The position numbers and the translations under genes are program-made. From Schoenoplectus triqueter (taxonomy: Eukaryota; Streptophyta; Magnoliopsida; Poales; Cyperaceae), in contig CAXKVV010000596.1 of assembly GCA_964058805.1 (NCBI GenBank), positions 1 through 64,000 of the forward strand: 64,000 bases of DNA, given 5' to 3'. The notes under the pieces were generated by a model, which saw nothing but the letters and a program-made list of their open reading frames with translations, ran no database searches and was not told where the DNA came from. Position 1 is the first letter of the stretch. Each line of letters begins with the position of its first letter. Shown here one piece after another: positions 1 to 13,900 of the stretch.

Positions 1-900
1 AGAAAAATTATTTACAAAAATAACAGGAAATGGGTTAGCTATTAACTAGAATTTTATTTATATTTTTGGGATTTTATAATAGCTAAAGTAATAGAATTCT
101 ATTTTTATTATTTCTAAACTCTATTTATTTTGTAGAAAATCACTTACAAAAATAATAGAAAATGGATTGGCTAGGATTTTTTATTTGTATTTTTAGAATA
201 TTTATAATAGCCAAAGTAATAGGACTTTCATTATTATATTTCATTATGCTGAAACATTATTCATTATGTAGAAATTATTTACAAAACAAAAAGGATGAAT
301 TAGCTATATTATTATTATGTTTTTTTACTATTATTTTTTTTATTATTATTTTTTTTAGATCTATAATAGCTAAAAAGAAATCATTATTAATATTCTATTC
401 TATTTTCATTATATTTTCATTATTCCTATTTATTATCTATAAAAAAATAAGATTTTTGTTTTGTCATTATTATTATTACTTGAAAATAGCTATAAAGGAT
501 GAAATTCATTATATTCTTTATTTCAAAAAATATTTTATTGTATATTTGTTTAGGAATAACAAAGGGAGTACAATTCATTTTATTATAAAACTTTATTATC
601 ATTCTTTATTATAGAAGAAAATGCATTTACTATCTATTACCATGGTTGTATATATTTTTGTATATTTTGTGCTATTTATTTTTATTATATTTTTTTTACA
701 TAAAATATTAACATAATCTCTATTATTATTTATTTTTATTTATCAAAGAATAGAGCTAATCTCATTATTTATTATTGCATATTACTATTGTCATTATTAT
801 TTCATGAAAAATCACTTGAAAAATCAGTAAAATATATCTAATTATTATTCATGATTTTATTTGAATTTTTGGAATTTTTATAGTATTTAAAATGACAAGT
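1..900. repeat. Diverged ~135-bp tandem repeat, AT-rich
   Basis: Copies can be aligned from positions 2, 135 and 271, each opening with a 'gaaa..t.a.ttac' block and containing 'taatag(c/t)(c/t)aaag' about 80 bp further on. A later recognisable copy starts near 806, four periods downstream. The copies between are too decayed to delimit. The long open frame at 162-614 is a by-product of this low-complexity sequence (a run of Ile, Phe, Tyr and Leu codons), not a gene. Confidence 0.55.
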
Positions 901-2349
901 CAAAGCTAAGTCAAATATATCAATATATGTAATATCTTTTGCTTTTAAATTGTTTCAACATAATTATATTTTTAAAACTGAAATATTATTATATAGAAAA
1001 ATAGTATGAAAAATAAGGAAATTTTAGAAACAAATTTGAGTTAATTTGGAGTTTAGAAATATTTTCAAATGATTTATTTACTATTTATTTTTAATATTCT
1101 GTTATTATTTAATTATTGGGTTTAGCTGAATGGGCCGAGTTTATTTTTTCCTTATATATTTTTACTGGGCCTAATGCACAATTGGGTTGATCCTTTCCTG
1201 TAATTATTCCTTTTTTATTTTCGTTAGGCCCAATATGGTACTGGGCCGACTCTTCTCTATTATCATCCTTCTTAATAACACATACCACAAGATCTATTCT
1301 GAGATTGGTGTTGACTGTGATCAAGGGTCAGGATCGTTTCATTACATGTCTACTTATAAGTCCATTCGATCGTTATTAGATTTGTGCAGGTACAATGAGA
1401 TTCGTGCCAAGTGCTTTTAAACTCGCGCTGTTGAATCAAACGTCGTTGTCTTCTCCGACGACTTACGCCGATGATCTCCATCTCAGACGGAAGATCAGGA
1501 TGCATGAGTAACATCGTTTCGCCTTGTGGAATATGATTGCCACCTCTGATCGGGGATCGCTACGGTGGTGGATGGTGAGAGGCGGTACCGTTTAGTCTTA
1601 CCTTACCTGTTTCGGTACCGAGGTGACTTGATACCGAATTAGCCTCAATTGATCATCAATTCTTGCGATTCTTGCTTCATGGTGCATCATCTTTGAATGT
1701 TCATCAAGTTAATGCAACGCATACCCGTCAAGACATCTTCAGACTCCGAAAGGAAGATCAATATCACCCAATGTCATCACCGTAGTGCAATTTCACTGTA
1801 TTTGATACTGAATTAAGCTCCTCGGCTTGTTTAATATCTTTGATCAACGTTGCTCAGGCCTAAAGGCTCACCCGACTACAGTCAGGGCCAGTGGCTCGCT
1901 AAGCTCTTCAATAATTTCGATCAATTTGCCTCTTGAAGATAAATAACATATTGGCTTCATCAGAATCAGTGTCTTTGATGCTAAAATCTCATAAATTGAT
2001 ACATTTTTTTCAATCATGACTACTCAATTAGGATAAGAGAGGTGTTCAATTCTTGATTAGCATCAATTTCAGGATGCCCAATGCTAACAATACCGAATAC
2101 TGTGTATTCTGGTCTAATAGCATGTGTTCTTGCTGAGTTTGATGCTGCACATCAATTGTGATCCCATATGAGCAATTAGATCATCAATTATTAAGGGACT
2201 CTAGTCTTTGAAGGTTAGGAGGCAATGTTTGCTCTTCTACCAACCCCTTTCCTATTCTTCTTCTCACTTGAGTAAAAATGCATAAAGAAATGGATGAAAG
2301 AATCAAGAAACTAAATGCTCAAAGAAATTCAAAAAGACAGCAAGAAAAT
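901..2349. other. Intergenic sequence, no gene recognised
   Basis: The first 230 bases are AT-rich. From about 1120 the base composition becomes more balanced and several short open frames occur on both strands, but none resembles a known protein or continues through plausible splice sites. It may be the interior of the LTR-like element called just downstream. No tRNA, primer-binding site or polypurine tract was recognised. Confidence 0.4.
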
Positions 2350-2770
2350 TTAGAAAAGAAATAACCTTTATTTCTCTGTTCAAAGAAAAGAAAAAAACAA
2401 AGCAGTACTTGTGGATTTATATCTTGAAAAGCTAAAATAATTACTTAGCTGAAGACTCCAATGCAGCAGTGTACTTGTAATGCTTCAATTTAACCTCCTT
2501 GCTACTGGATTAGAGTTAATTAGCAAAGGTCTCGGGTGATTCTGCTGAATTCTCAAGTTTGAAACTAGAATTTGTCAGCTTGGATTGCTATTCAAGGTTA
2601 AGATCAAAATCTAGCTGAGTTCTCAAGTTTGAAACCGAGATCAATCAGTCTAGGGAGTATCTGTATTAAAGGATGGGATCTGTGCTTGGATTTCTACTGA
2701 TTTGAATAGAATGTGTAATTGTTTTCTCTCTCCCCTTCTTCACTTGCTGTTAAAGGTTTATATAGGGGTC
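2350..2770 (-). mobile_element. LTR-like promoter/poly(A) module, possible retrotransposon fragment
   Basis: Read on the minus strand, a TATA box (TATATAAA, about 2756-2766) is followed by a purine-rich leader. About 390 bp downstream there is an AATAAA signal (complement of 2368-2373). A TATA box followed shortly by a poly(A) signal without an intervening gene is typical of the U3-R-U5 part of plant LTR retrotransposons. Inside it, a segment containing 'tctcaagtttgaaac' occurs twice, about 75 bp apart. I found no matching second LTR, no primer-binding site and no gag or pol coding, so a solo LTR or an ordinary promoter remains possible. Confidence 0.3.
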
Positions 2771-3954
2771 AATTGATAGGCTAACTGCTGAATTGTGTTT
2801 CCATTCTGCACCAATTGTGTTTTCTCAATGCCATGGATCGCTGAGGTGGCTTCATCTCATCCCTCCATCTATCAATTGAATGGTATGAATTGACTCAATT
2901 TGTGTTTGTTATGGGTGAGTTCTGAGGTTTGGATTGCCAACGTGGCATTATGATCACAGCTCAGCCTGTCCCTACTCCCATTCCTTCAAACACCGAGTGA
3001 ATTGGTCTGTTTCACTAGTGCTCAATTCGGTACACCGATCCTATTATGAAAATCGTGTAAGAAGGAGCCGATTTGTGCCAATAACTGTTCCAACTGTATC
3101 GTGGGACCCATACGATGCTTCCCACATTATCAATTTACCGCATTTCCATCCCAAACGACCAATTCCATTTTCTACTCGATTCCCTTCCCATTAGATGTGA
3201 GCGGCACACAGTACACCATTTTTAAAATCAATTGATTCAATGGATTCTCCTCGGTTAGGGCTTTCCAACGATATATTGTTTGCAAAATTTCGTTGCCAAT
3301 TGAGCCAAATTCCATTTTCGATTGTTCTCTGTTGAATAGAATCGAGTAATAGAAGAGAGGAGCTCGCATGGGGAAGGAGATCAACCTTCTCTCTTTGTGG
3401 GGCCCCTTTAGCAGCGAAAGGAATGAAAGAAAGAGATGGTGTGAGTCGGGTGGATCCGGCGTATATGATCTGGACCCATCTGTCATGTTTAATGAGACAC
3501 AGTAAAAGTGCACCGAGCTCATGCAAATATTTGCTCTTTCAAAAACATCTCCAGCGCCATTTAGGTGTCCTTTTTTGTTCAGCATCCCCAGATTACACCC
3601 AGTTAGGCTCTTTGCTCCAAATTGCACCCATAAAGCCCTTGATCTGATCTCAGCCTTTGAATTGCTCTAATTTTCTTTTCCTAATTTATTTTAATAGATC
3701 CCTTCATCCAAAAATCATGAAATTTTCACCAAAATTCTCCAAATTCATGATGATCATCCCTGTATTTTTATATTCCCATTTCACCCCTGTCTGCTTGTGC
3801 TAAAAATTCCATGATCAATAAAACCCTGTTCCTTTTTCTGAATTAATCCCAGATTTCATTTGTAGCTCAGTGTCTCTGCCAAATAAATTCTCCTTGCAGA
3901 AACTCCACCCTAATTAACACCAATTAGACTTATATTGATATTCATTAGGGTTTG
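2771..3954. other. Intergenic sequence, no gene recognised
   Basis: Open frames of 70-150 codons on both strands around 2934-3647 overlap one another and show no family resemblance. Position relative to the LTR-like module suggests it could be the upstream (U3) part of the same element, but no terminal TG...CA pair was identified. Confidence 0.35.
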
Positions 3955-4200
3955 ATTTGATCAAATGCTGACTACTTATCAGCAATTAATACAAATCTAG
4001 ACTTGATCAGGTGGTTCCTCCCAGCTTTGGTACCTGATCAGTCTTGCGAAATTGACTTTCAATCCCTTAACATGAGGGTAATTTGATCAAAGAGCTGACT
4101 ACTTATCAGCAATTGACACAAATTAAAGCATGGTTAGGTGGTTGCTCACAGCTTTGGCACCAGGTCAGCCTTGAAAGCAAAATCATATTGAGATTTCTCA
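3955..4200. repeat. Two-copy imperfect tandem duplication, period ~126 bp
   Basis: 'atttgatcaa' followed by 'gctgactacttatcagcaat' occurs at 3955 and again at 4081. Similarity continues through a 'ggtggtt.ct..cagctttgg.acc' block in both copies. It ends about 140 bp before the satellite array and its sequence is unrelated to the satellite. Confidence 0.75.
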
Positions 4201-4340
4201 TGATTGGTTGTATCAAAATACTGGCTTAGCATTGACATCATTCCATATAGTATAGGGATTGTATTGGTTCAGTTCATAGGGTTTGATCTTGGCTTTTTCT
4301 CTTGTATTTCTTCCTTCGACCTTTCAGAGGTAAACAACAG

Positions 4341-6530
4341 CACTTTCTAATGTATCTTACTTATGTCTTACGAAAAATTAGGGTCCTATCATATTCATTT
4401 CGAGGTGTTAATTTAACAATTTTATAGTAGACATAGTTAGGGGTAATTATATTAATTCTCACGAAATTACGCGATGTTTTGATGCAAAAAATGTTAAAAA
4501 TCTTAAACAACCTGTTTCAACAACAGCTTCTCGTGCATCATACTTATATTTTATGCAAAATTAGCGTCATAGAATATTCATATCTAAGTTTTAAATGGAC
4601 AATCATATAGTAGGCATAATTAATAGTAATTATATTAATTTTCATAAAATTATATGTAGTTGTGCGGCCAATAATGTTTAAAAACTCAAATAACTTGTTT
4701 AAAGAACTGTTTTCAATGCATCTTATTTATGTTTTGTGCAAAATTTATGTCGTACGATGTTCACATCGAAGTGTTAATTGAATGATCTTATAATAGGTAT
4801 AATTAGGAGTTATTATATTAATTTTCACGAAATTATGCGTAGATTTGAGTCGAAGAATGTTAAAAATCTTAAACAACTTGTTTAAACAGTTGTTTCTTAT
4901 ATATCTCACTTATGTTTTATGATAAATTAGTGTCGTAGAATATTCATATCGAAGTGCTAATCGGACAATCTTATATTAGGCATAATTGGGAGTAATTATA
5001 TTAATTTTCATGAAATTATGTGTCCTTACGCGGCCAAAGATTTTGAACAACACAAACAATTTGTTTAAACAACTATTTTTAATGCATCGTACTTATGTCT
5101 TGTGCAAAATTAGTATCGTAGAATGTTCATATCGATGTTTCAATTGGCTAATATTCTGATAGGTATAATTAGGAGTAATTATATTAAATTTTACGAAATT
5201 ATATGCAGCTATGAGGCCAAAAATGTTGAAAAACTTAAACTCTTTTAATTAGCAGTTTATAATACATCTTACTTATGTTTTGGGGAAAACTAGTGCCATA
5301 AAATATTCATTTTGAAGTGTTAATTGAACAATCTTATAATATACATAATTAGGAGTAATTATATTAATTTTCACCAAATTATGTGTTGTTATGCGGCCAA
5401 AAATTTTCGTAAAGCCAAACCACTTGTTTAACCAGCAGTTTTTAACGCATCTTACTTATGTTTTGCGCAATATTAGCGTTATAGACTATTCGTATCAAAG
5501 TTTTAATTGGGGAACTTTATAATATGTGTAATTAGGAGTAATTAAATTAATTTACACGAAATTATATGTAGTGATGCGGCCAAAAATTATGAAAATCGCA
5601 AAGAACTTGTTTAAACAGCAGTCTTAATGCATCTTACTAATGTTTTGCGAGGAATTAGGATCGTAGAATATTCATATTGAAGTTTTAAGAGGACAATCTT
5701 ATAATAGGCGTAATCAGCAGTAATTATTTTAATTTGTACGGAATAATGTGCAGTTATGCGGGCAAAAATATTCATAAAGCCAAACAACTTGTTAAAACAG
5801 CACTTTTTAATGCATCTTACTTATGTTTTGAGCGAAATTAGCATTATAGAGTACTCATATCGAAGTTTTAATTGGAAAACTTTATAATAGTCATAATTAG
5901 GTATAGTTATATTAATTTTCACGAAATTATGTGTAGTTATGAGGGCAAAACTGTTGAGAAATCAAATAACTTTTTTAAATAGCAGTTTCTAATGCATCTT
6001 TCTTATGTTTTGTGAAAAAATAGTATCGTAGAATATTCATATCACAGTATCAATTGAAAAATCTTATAAAAAACATAGTTAGGGGTAATTATATTAATTT
6101 ATACGAAATTATGTGCAGTTATGCGGCCAAAAAATTTGGACTGATCAAACAACTTGTTTAAACTGCAGTTTTAATGCATCTTACTAATGTTTTAAGCAAA
6201 ATTAGTGCTGTAGAATATTCATATCGGTGTTTTAATGAGAAAATCTCACCATGGGCATATTTAGGAGTAATTATATTAATTTATAAGAAATTCTGTGTAG
6301 TTATGCTGCCATAATTTTTGAAAAACTAAATTAACTTGTTTAAACAGCTATTTTGAATGCATCTTACTTGAATTTTGTGAAAAATTAGTGTCGTAGAATA
6401 TTCATATCGGATTTTAAATTGAATAATCTTATAATAGGCATAATTAGCAGTAATTATATTAATTTTCATGAAATTATGTGTCGTTATGAGGCAATAAATG
6501 TTAAAAATCTTAAAAAACTTGTTTAAAGAG
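4341..6530. repeat. Higher-order unit 1: twelve 180-183-bp monomers
   Basis: Using the 'tgcatc'-like anchor, monomers are placed at 4351, 4534, 4717, 4900, 5083, 5263, 5446, 5628, 5811, 5993, 6175 and 6358, and the next unit restarts at 6541. Spacing is 180-183 bp. Each monomer carries related blocks: 'ttgtttaaacagc' before the anchor, 'tacttatgtttt' after it, 'tagaatattcatatc', 'taattatattaatttt' and 'acgaaattatg'. This unit has more private differences than inner units, for example 'aaatttatgt' where units 2-13 have 'aaatttgtgt', which also breaks the incidental 60-codon frame. Confidence 0.93.
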
Positions 6531-9500
6531 CACTTTCTAATGTATCTTACTTATGTCTTACGAAAAATTAGGGTCCTATCATATTCATTTCGAGGTGTTA
6601 ATTTAACAATTTTATAGTAGACATAGTTAGGGGTAATTATATTAATTCTCACGAAATTACGCGATGTTTTGATGCAAAAAATGTTAAAAATGTTAAACAA
6701 CCTGTTTCAACAACAGCTTCTCGTGCATCATACTTATATTTTATGCAAAATTAGCGTCATAGAATATTCATATCTAAGTTTTAAATGGACAATCATATAG
6801 TAGGCATAATTAATAGTAATTATATTAATTTTCATAAAATTATATGTAGTTGTGCGGCCAATAATGTTTAAAAACTCAAACAACTTGTTTAAAGAACTGT
6901 TTTCAATGCATCTTATTTATGTTTTGTGCAAAATTTGTGTCGTACGATGTTCATATCGAAGTGTTAATTGAATGATCTTATAATAGGTATAATTAGGAGT
7001 TATTATATTAATTTTCACGAAATTATGCGTAGATTTGAGTCGAAGAATGTTAAAAATCTTAAACAACTTGTTTAAACAGTTGTTTCTTATATATCTCACT
7101 TATGTTTTATGATAAATTAGTGTCGTAGAATATTCATATCGAAGTGCTAATCGGACAATCTTATATTAGGCATAATTGGGAGTAATTATATTAATTTTCA
7201 TGAAATTATGTGTCCTTACGCGGCCAAAGATTTTGAACAACACAAACAATTTGTTTAAACAACTATTTTTAATGCATCGTACTTATGTCTTGTGCAAAAT
7301 TAGTATCGTAGAATGTTCATATCGATGTTTCAATTGGCTAATATTCTGATAGGTATAATTAGGAGTAATTATATTAAATTTTACGAAATTATATGCAGCT
7401 ATGAGGCCAAAAATGTTGAAAAACTTAAACTCTTTTAATTAGCAGTTTATAATACATCTTACTAATGTTTTGGGGAAAACTAGTGCCATAAAATATTCAT
7501 TTTGAAGTGTTAATTGAACAATCTTATAATATACATAATTAGGAGTAATTATATTAATTTTCACCAAATTATGTGTTGTTATGCGGCCAAAAATTTTCGT
7601 AAAGCCAAACCACTTGTTTAACCAGCAGTTTTTAACGCATCTTACTTATGTTTTGCGCAATATTAGCGTTATAGACTATTCGTATCAAAGTTTTAATTGG
7701 GGAACTTTATAATATGTGTAATTAGGAGTAATTAAATTAATTTACACGAAATTATATGTAGTGATGCGGCCAAAAATTATGAAAATCGCAAAGAACTTGT
7801 TTAAACAGCGGTCTTAATGCATCTTACTAATGTTTTGCGAGGAATTAGGATCGTAGAATATTCATATCGAAGTTTTAAGAGGACAATCTTATAATAGGCG
7901 TAATCAGCAGTAATTATTTTAATTTGTACGGAATAATGTGCAGTTATGCGGGCAAAAATATTCATAAAGCCAAACAACTTGTTAAAACAGCACTTTTTAA
8001 TGCATCTTACTTATGTTTTGAGCGAAATTAGCGTTATAGAGTACTCATATCGAAGTTTTAATTGGAAAACTTTATAATAGTCATAATTAGGTATAGTTAT
8101 ATTAATTTTCACGAAATTATGTGTAGTTATGAGGGCAAAACTGTTGAGAAATCAAATAACTTTTTTAAATAGCAGTTTCTAATGCATCTTTCTTATGTTT
8201 TGTGAAAAAATAGTATCGTAGAATATTCATATCACGGTATCAATTGAAAAATCTTATAAAAAACATAGTTAGGGGTAATTATATTAATTTATACGAAATT
8301 ATGTGCAGTTATGCGGCCAAAAAATTTGGACTGATCAAACAACTTGTTTAAACTGCAGTTTTAATGCATCTTACTTATGTTTTAAGCAAAATTAGTGCTG
8401 TAGAATATTCATATCGGTGTTTTAATGAGAAAATCTCACCATGGGCATATTTAGGAGTAATTATATTAATTTATAAGAAATTCTGTGTAGTTATGCTGCC
8501 ATAATTTTTGAAAAACTAAATTAACTTGTTTAAACAGCTGTTTTGAATGCATCTTACTTGAATTTTGTGAAAAATTAGTGTCGTAGAATATTCATATCGG
8601 ATTTTAAATTGAATAATCTTATAATAGGCATAATTAGCAGTAATTATATTAATTTTCATGAAATTATGTGTCGTTATGAGGCAATAAATGTTAAAAATCT
8701 TAAAAAACTTGTTTAAACAGCACTTTCTAATGTATCTTACTTATGTCTTACGAAAAATTAGGGTCCTATCATATTCATTTCGAGGTGTTAATTAAACAAT
8801 TTTATAGTAGACATAGTTAGGGGTAATTATATTAATTCTCACGAAATTACGCGATGTTTTGATGCAAAAAATGTTAAAAATCTTAAACAACCTGTTTCAA
8901 CAACAGCTTCTCGTGCATCATACTTATATTTTATGCAAAATTAGCGTCATAGAATATTCATATCTAAGTTTTAAATGGACAATCATATAGTAGGCATAAT
9001 TAATAGTAATTATATTAATTTTCATAAAATTATATGTAGTTGTGCGGCCAATAATGTTTAAAAACTCAAACAACTTGTTTAAAGAACTGTTTTCAATGCA
9101 TCTTATTTATGTTTTGTGCAAAATTTGTGTCGTACGATGTTCATATCGAAGTGTTAATTGAATGATCTTATAATAGGTATAATTAGGAGTTATTATATTA
9201 ATTTTCACGAAATTATGCGTAGATTTGAGTCGAAGAATGTTAAAAATCTTAAACAACTTGTTTAAACAGTTGTTTCTTATATATCTCACTTATGTTTTAT
9301 GATAAATTAGTGTCGTAGAATATTCATATCGAAGTGCTAATCGGACAATCTTATATTAGGCATAATTGGGAGTAATTATATTAATTTTCATGAAATTATG
9401 TGTCCTTACGCGGCCAAAGATTTTGAACAACACAAACAATTTGTTTAAACAACTATTTTTAATGCATCGTACTTATGTCTTGTGCAAAATTAGTATCGTA

Positions 9501-10910
9501 GAATGTTCATATCGATGTTTCAATTGGCTAATATTCTGATAGGTATAATTAGGAGTAATTATATTAAATTTTACGAAATTATATGCAGCTATGAGGCCAA
9601 AAATGTTGAAAAACTTAAACTCTTTTAATTAGCAGTTTATAATACATCTTACTTATGTTTTGGGGAAAACTAGTGCCATAAAATATTCATTTTGAAGTGT
9701 TAATTGAACAATCTTATAATATACATAATTAGGAGTAATTATATTAATTTTCACCAAATTATGTGTTGTTATGCGGCCAAAAATTTTCGTAAAGCCAAAC
9801 CACTTGTTTAACCAGCAGTTTTTAACGCATCTTACTTATGTTTTGCGCAATATTAGCGTTATAGACTATTCGTATCAAAGTTTTAATTGGGGAACTTTAT
9901 AATATGTGTAATTAGGAGTAATTAAATTAATTTACACGAAATTATATGTAGTGATGCGGCCAAAAATTATGAAAATCGCAAAGAACTTGTTTAAACAGCA
10001 GTCTTAATGCATCTTACTAATGTTTTGCGAGGAATTAGGATCGTAGAATATTCATATCGAAGTTTTAAGAGGACAATCTTATAATAGGCGTAATCAGCAG
10101 TAATTATTTTAATTTGTACGGAATAATGTGCAGTTATGCGGGCAAAAATATTCATAAAGCCAAACAACTTGTTAAAACAGCACTTTTTAATGCATCTTAC
10201 TTATGTTTTGAGCGAAATTAGCGTTATAGAGTACTCATATCGAAGTTTTAATTGGAAAACTTTATAATAGTCATAATTAGGTATAGTTATATTAATTTTC
10301 ACGAAATTATGTGTAGTTATGAGGGCAAAACTGTTGAGAAATCAAATAACTTTTTTAAATAGCAGTTTCTAATGCATCTTTCTTATGTTTTGTGAAAAAA
10401 TAGTATCGTAGAATATTCATATCACGGTATCAATTGAAAAATCTTATAAAAAACATAGTTAGGGGTAATTATATTAATTTATACGAAATTATGTGCAGTT
10501 ATGCGGCCAAAAAATTTGGACTGATCAAACAACTTGTTTAAACTGCAGTTTTAATGCATCTTACTTATGTTTTAAGCAAAATTAGTGCTGTAGAATATTC
10601 ATATCGGTGTTTTAATGAGAAAATCTCACCATGGGCATATTTAGGAGTAATTATATTAATTTATAAGAAATTCTGTGTAGTTATGCTGCCATAATTTTTG
10701 AAAAACTAAATTAACTTGTTTAAACAGCTGTTTTGAATGCATCTTACTTGAATTTTGTGAAAAATTAGTGTCGTAGAATATTCATATCGGATTTTAAATT
10801 GAATAATCTTATAATAGGCATAATTAGCAGTAATTATATTAATTTTCATGAAATTATGTGTCGTTATGAGGCAATAAATGTTAAAAATCTTAAAAAACTT
10901 GTTTAAACAG

Positions 10911-13900
10911 CACTTTCTAATGTATCTTACTTATGTCTTACGAAAAATTAGGGTCCTATCATATTCATTTCGAGGTGTTAATTTAACAATTTTATAGTAG
11001 ACATAGTTAGGGGTAATTATATTAATTCTCACGAAATTACGCGATGTTTTGATGCAAAAAATGTTAAAAATCTTAAACAACCTGTTTCAACAACAGCTTC
11101 TCGTGCATCATACTTATATTTTATGCAAAATTAGCGTCATAGAATATTCATATCTAAGTTTTAAATGGACAATCATATAGTAGGCATAATTAATAGTAAT
11201 TATATTAATTTTCATAAAATTATATGTAGTTGTGCGGCCAATAATGTTTAAAAACTCAAACAACTTGTTTAAAGAACTGTTTTCAATGCATCTTATTTAT
11301 GTTTTGTGCAAAATTTGTGTCGTACGATGTTCATATCGAAGTGTTAATTGAATGATCTTATAATAGGTATAATTAGGAGTTATTATATTAATTTTCACGA
11401 AATTATGCGTAGATTTGAGTCGAAGAATGTTAAAAATCTTAAACAACTTGTTTAAACAGTTGTTTCTTATATATCTCACTTATGTTTTATGATAAATTAG
11501 TGTCGTAGAATATTCATATCGAAGTGCTAATCGGACAATCTTATATTAGGCATAATTGGGAGTAATTATATTAATTTTCATGAAATTATGTGTCCTTACG
11601 CGGCCAAAGATTTTGAACAACACAAACAATTTGTTTAAACAACTATTTTTAATGCATCGTACTTATGTCTTGTGCAAAATTAGTATCGTAGAATGTTCAT
11701 ATCGATGTTTCAATTGGCTAATATTCTGATAGGTATAATTAGGAGTAATTATATTAAATTTTACGAAATTATATGCAGCTATGAGGCCAAAAATGTTGAA
11801 AAACTTAAACTCTTTTAATTAGCAGTTTATAATACATCTTACTTATGTTTTGGGGAAAACTAGTGCCATAAAATATTCATTTTGAAGTGTTAATTGAACA
11901 ATCTTATAATATACATAATTAGGAGTAATTATATTAATTTTCACCAAATTATGTGTTGTTATGCGGCCAAAAATTTTCGTAAAGCCAAACCACTTGTTTA
12001 ACCAGCAGTTTTTAACGCATCTTACTTATGTTTTGCGCAATATTAGCGTTATAGACTATTCGTATCAAAGTTTTAATTGGGGAACTTTATAATATGTGTA
12101 ATTAGGAGTAATTAAATTAAAATACACGAAATTATATGTAGTGATGCGGCCAAAAATTATGAAAATCGCAAAGAACTTGTTTAAACAGCAGTCTTAATGC
12201 ATCTTACTAATGTTTTGCGAGGAATTAGGATCGTAGAATATTCATATCGAAGTTTTAAGAGGACAATCTTATAATAGGCGTAATCAGCAGTAATTATTTT
12301 AATTTGTACGGAATAATGTGCAGTTATGCGGGCAAAAATATTCATAAAGCCAAACAACTTGTTAAAACAGCACTTTTTAATGCATCTTACTTATGTTTTG
12401 AGCGAAATTAGCGTTATAGAGTACTCATATCGAAGTTTTAATTGGAAAACTTTATAATAGTCATAATTAGGTATAGTTATATTAATTTTCACGAAATTAT
12501 GTGTAGTTATGAGGGCAAAACTGTTGAGAAATCAAATAACTTTTTTAAATAGCAGTTTCTAATGCATCTTTCTTATGTTTTGTGAAAAAATAGTATCGTA
12601 GAATATTCATATCACGGTATCAATTGATAAATCTTATAAAAAACATAGTTAGGGGTAATTATATTAATTTATACGAAATTATGTGCAGTTATGCGGCCAA
12701 AAAATTTGGACTGATCAAATAACTTGCTTAAACTGCAGTTTTAATGCATCTTACTTATGTTTTAAGCAAAATTAGTGCTGCAGAATATTCATATCGGTGT
12801 TTTAATGAGAAAATCTCACCATGGGCATATTTAGGAGTAATTATATTCTTTTATAAGAAATTCTGTGTAGTTATGCTGCCATAATTTTTGAAAAACTAAA
12901 TTAACTTGTTTAAACAGCTGTTTTGAATGCATCTTACTTGAATTTTGTGAAAAATTAGTGTCGTAGAATATTCATATCGGATTTTAAATTGAATAATCTT
13001 ATAATAGGCATAATTAGCAGTAATTATATTAATTTTCATGAAATTATGTGTCGTTATGAGGCAATAAATGTTAAAAATCTTAAAAAACTTGTTTAAACGG
13101 CACTTTCTAATGTATCTTACTTATGTCTTACGAAAAATTAGGGTCCTATCTTATTCATTTCGAGGTGTTAATTTAACAATTTTATAGTAGACATAGTTAG
13201 GGGTAATTATATTAATTCTCACGAAATTACGCGATGTTTTGATGCAAAAAATGTTAAAAATCTTAAACAACCTGTTTCAACAACAGCTTCTCGTGCATCA
13301 TACTTATATTTTATGCAAAATTAGCGTCATAGAATATTCATATCTAAGTTTTAAATGGACAATCATATAGTAGGCATAATTAATAGTAATTATATTAATT
13401 TTCATAAAATTATATGTAGTTGTGCGGCCAATAATGTTTAAAAACTCAAACAACTTGTTTAAAGAACTGTTTTCAATGCATCTTATTTATGTTTTGTGCA
13501 AAATTTGTGTCGTACGATGTTCATATCGAAGTGTTAATTGAATGATCTTATAATAGGTATAATTAGGAGTTATTATATTAATTTTCACGAAATTATGCGT
13601 AGATTTGAGTCGAAGAATGTTAAAAATCTTAAACAACTTGTTTAAACAGTTGTTTCTTATATATCTCACTTATGTTTTATGATAAATTAGTGTCGTAGAA
13701 TATTCATATCGAAGTGCTAATCGGACAATCTTATATTAGGCATAATTGGGAGTAATTATATTAATTTTCATGAAATTATGTGTCCTTACGCGGCCAAAGA
13801 TTTTGAACAACACAAACAATTTGTTTAAACAACTATTTTTAATGCATCGTACTTATGTCTTGTGCAAAATTAGTATCGTAGAATGTTCATATCGATGTTT

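Noticed and set aside
162..614. 150-codon open frame rich in Phe, Ile, Leu and Tyr, resembling a membrane protein
   Set aside because: The composition follows from T-rich low-complexity tandem repeats; there are no recognisable motifs or gene structure.
2934..3647. Overlapping open frames of 74-151 codons on both strands
   Set aside because: Several frames overlap one another on opposite strands with no family resemblance or splice support; they are probably chance frames in less AT-rich DNA.
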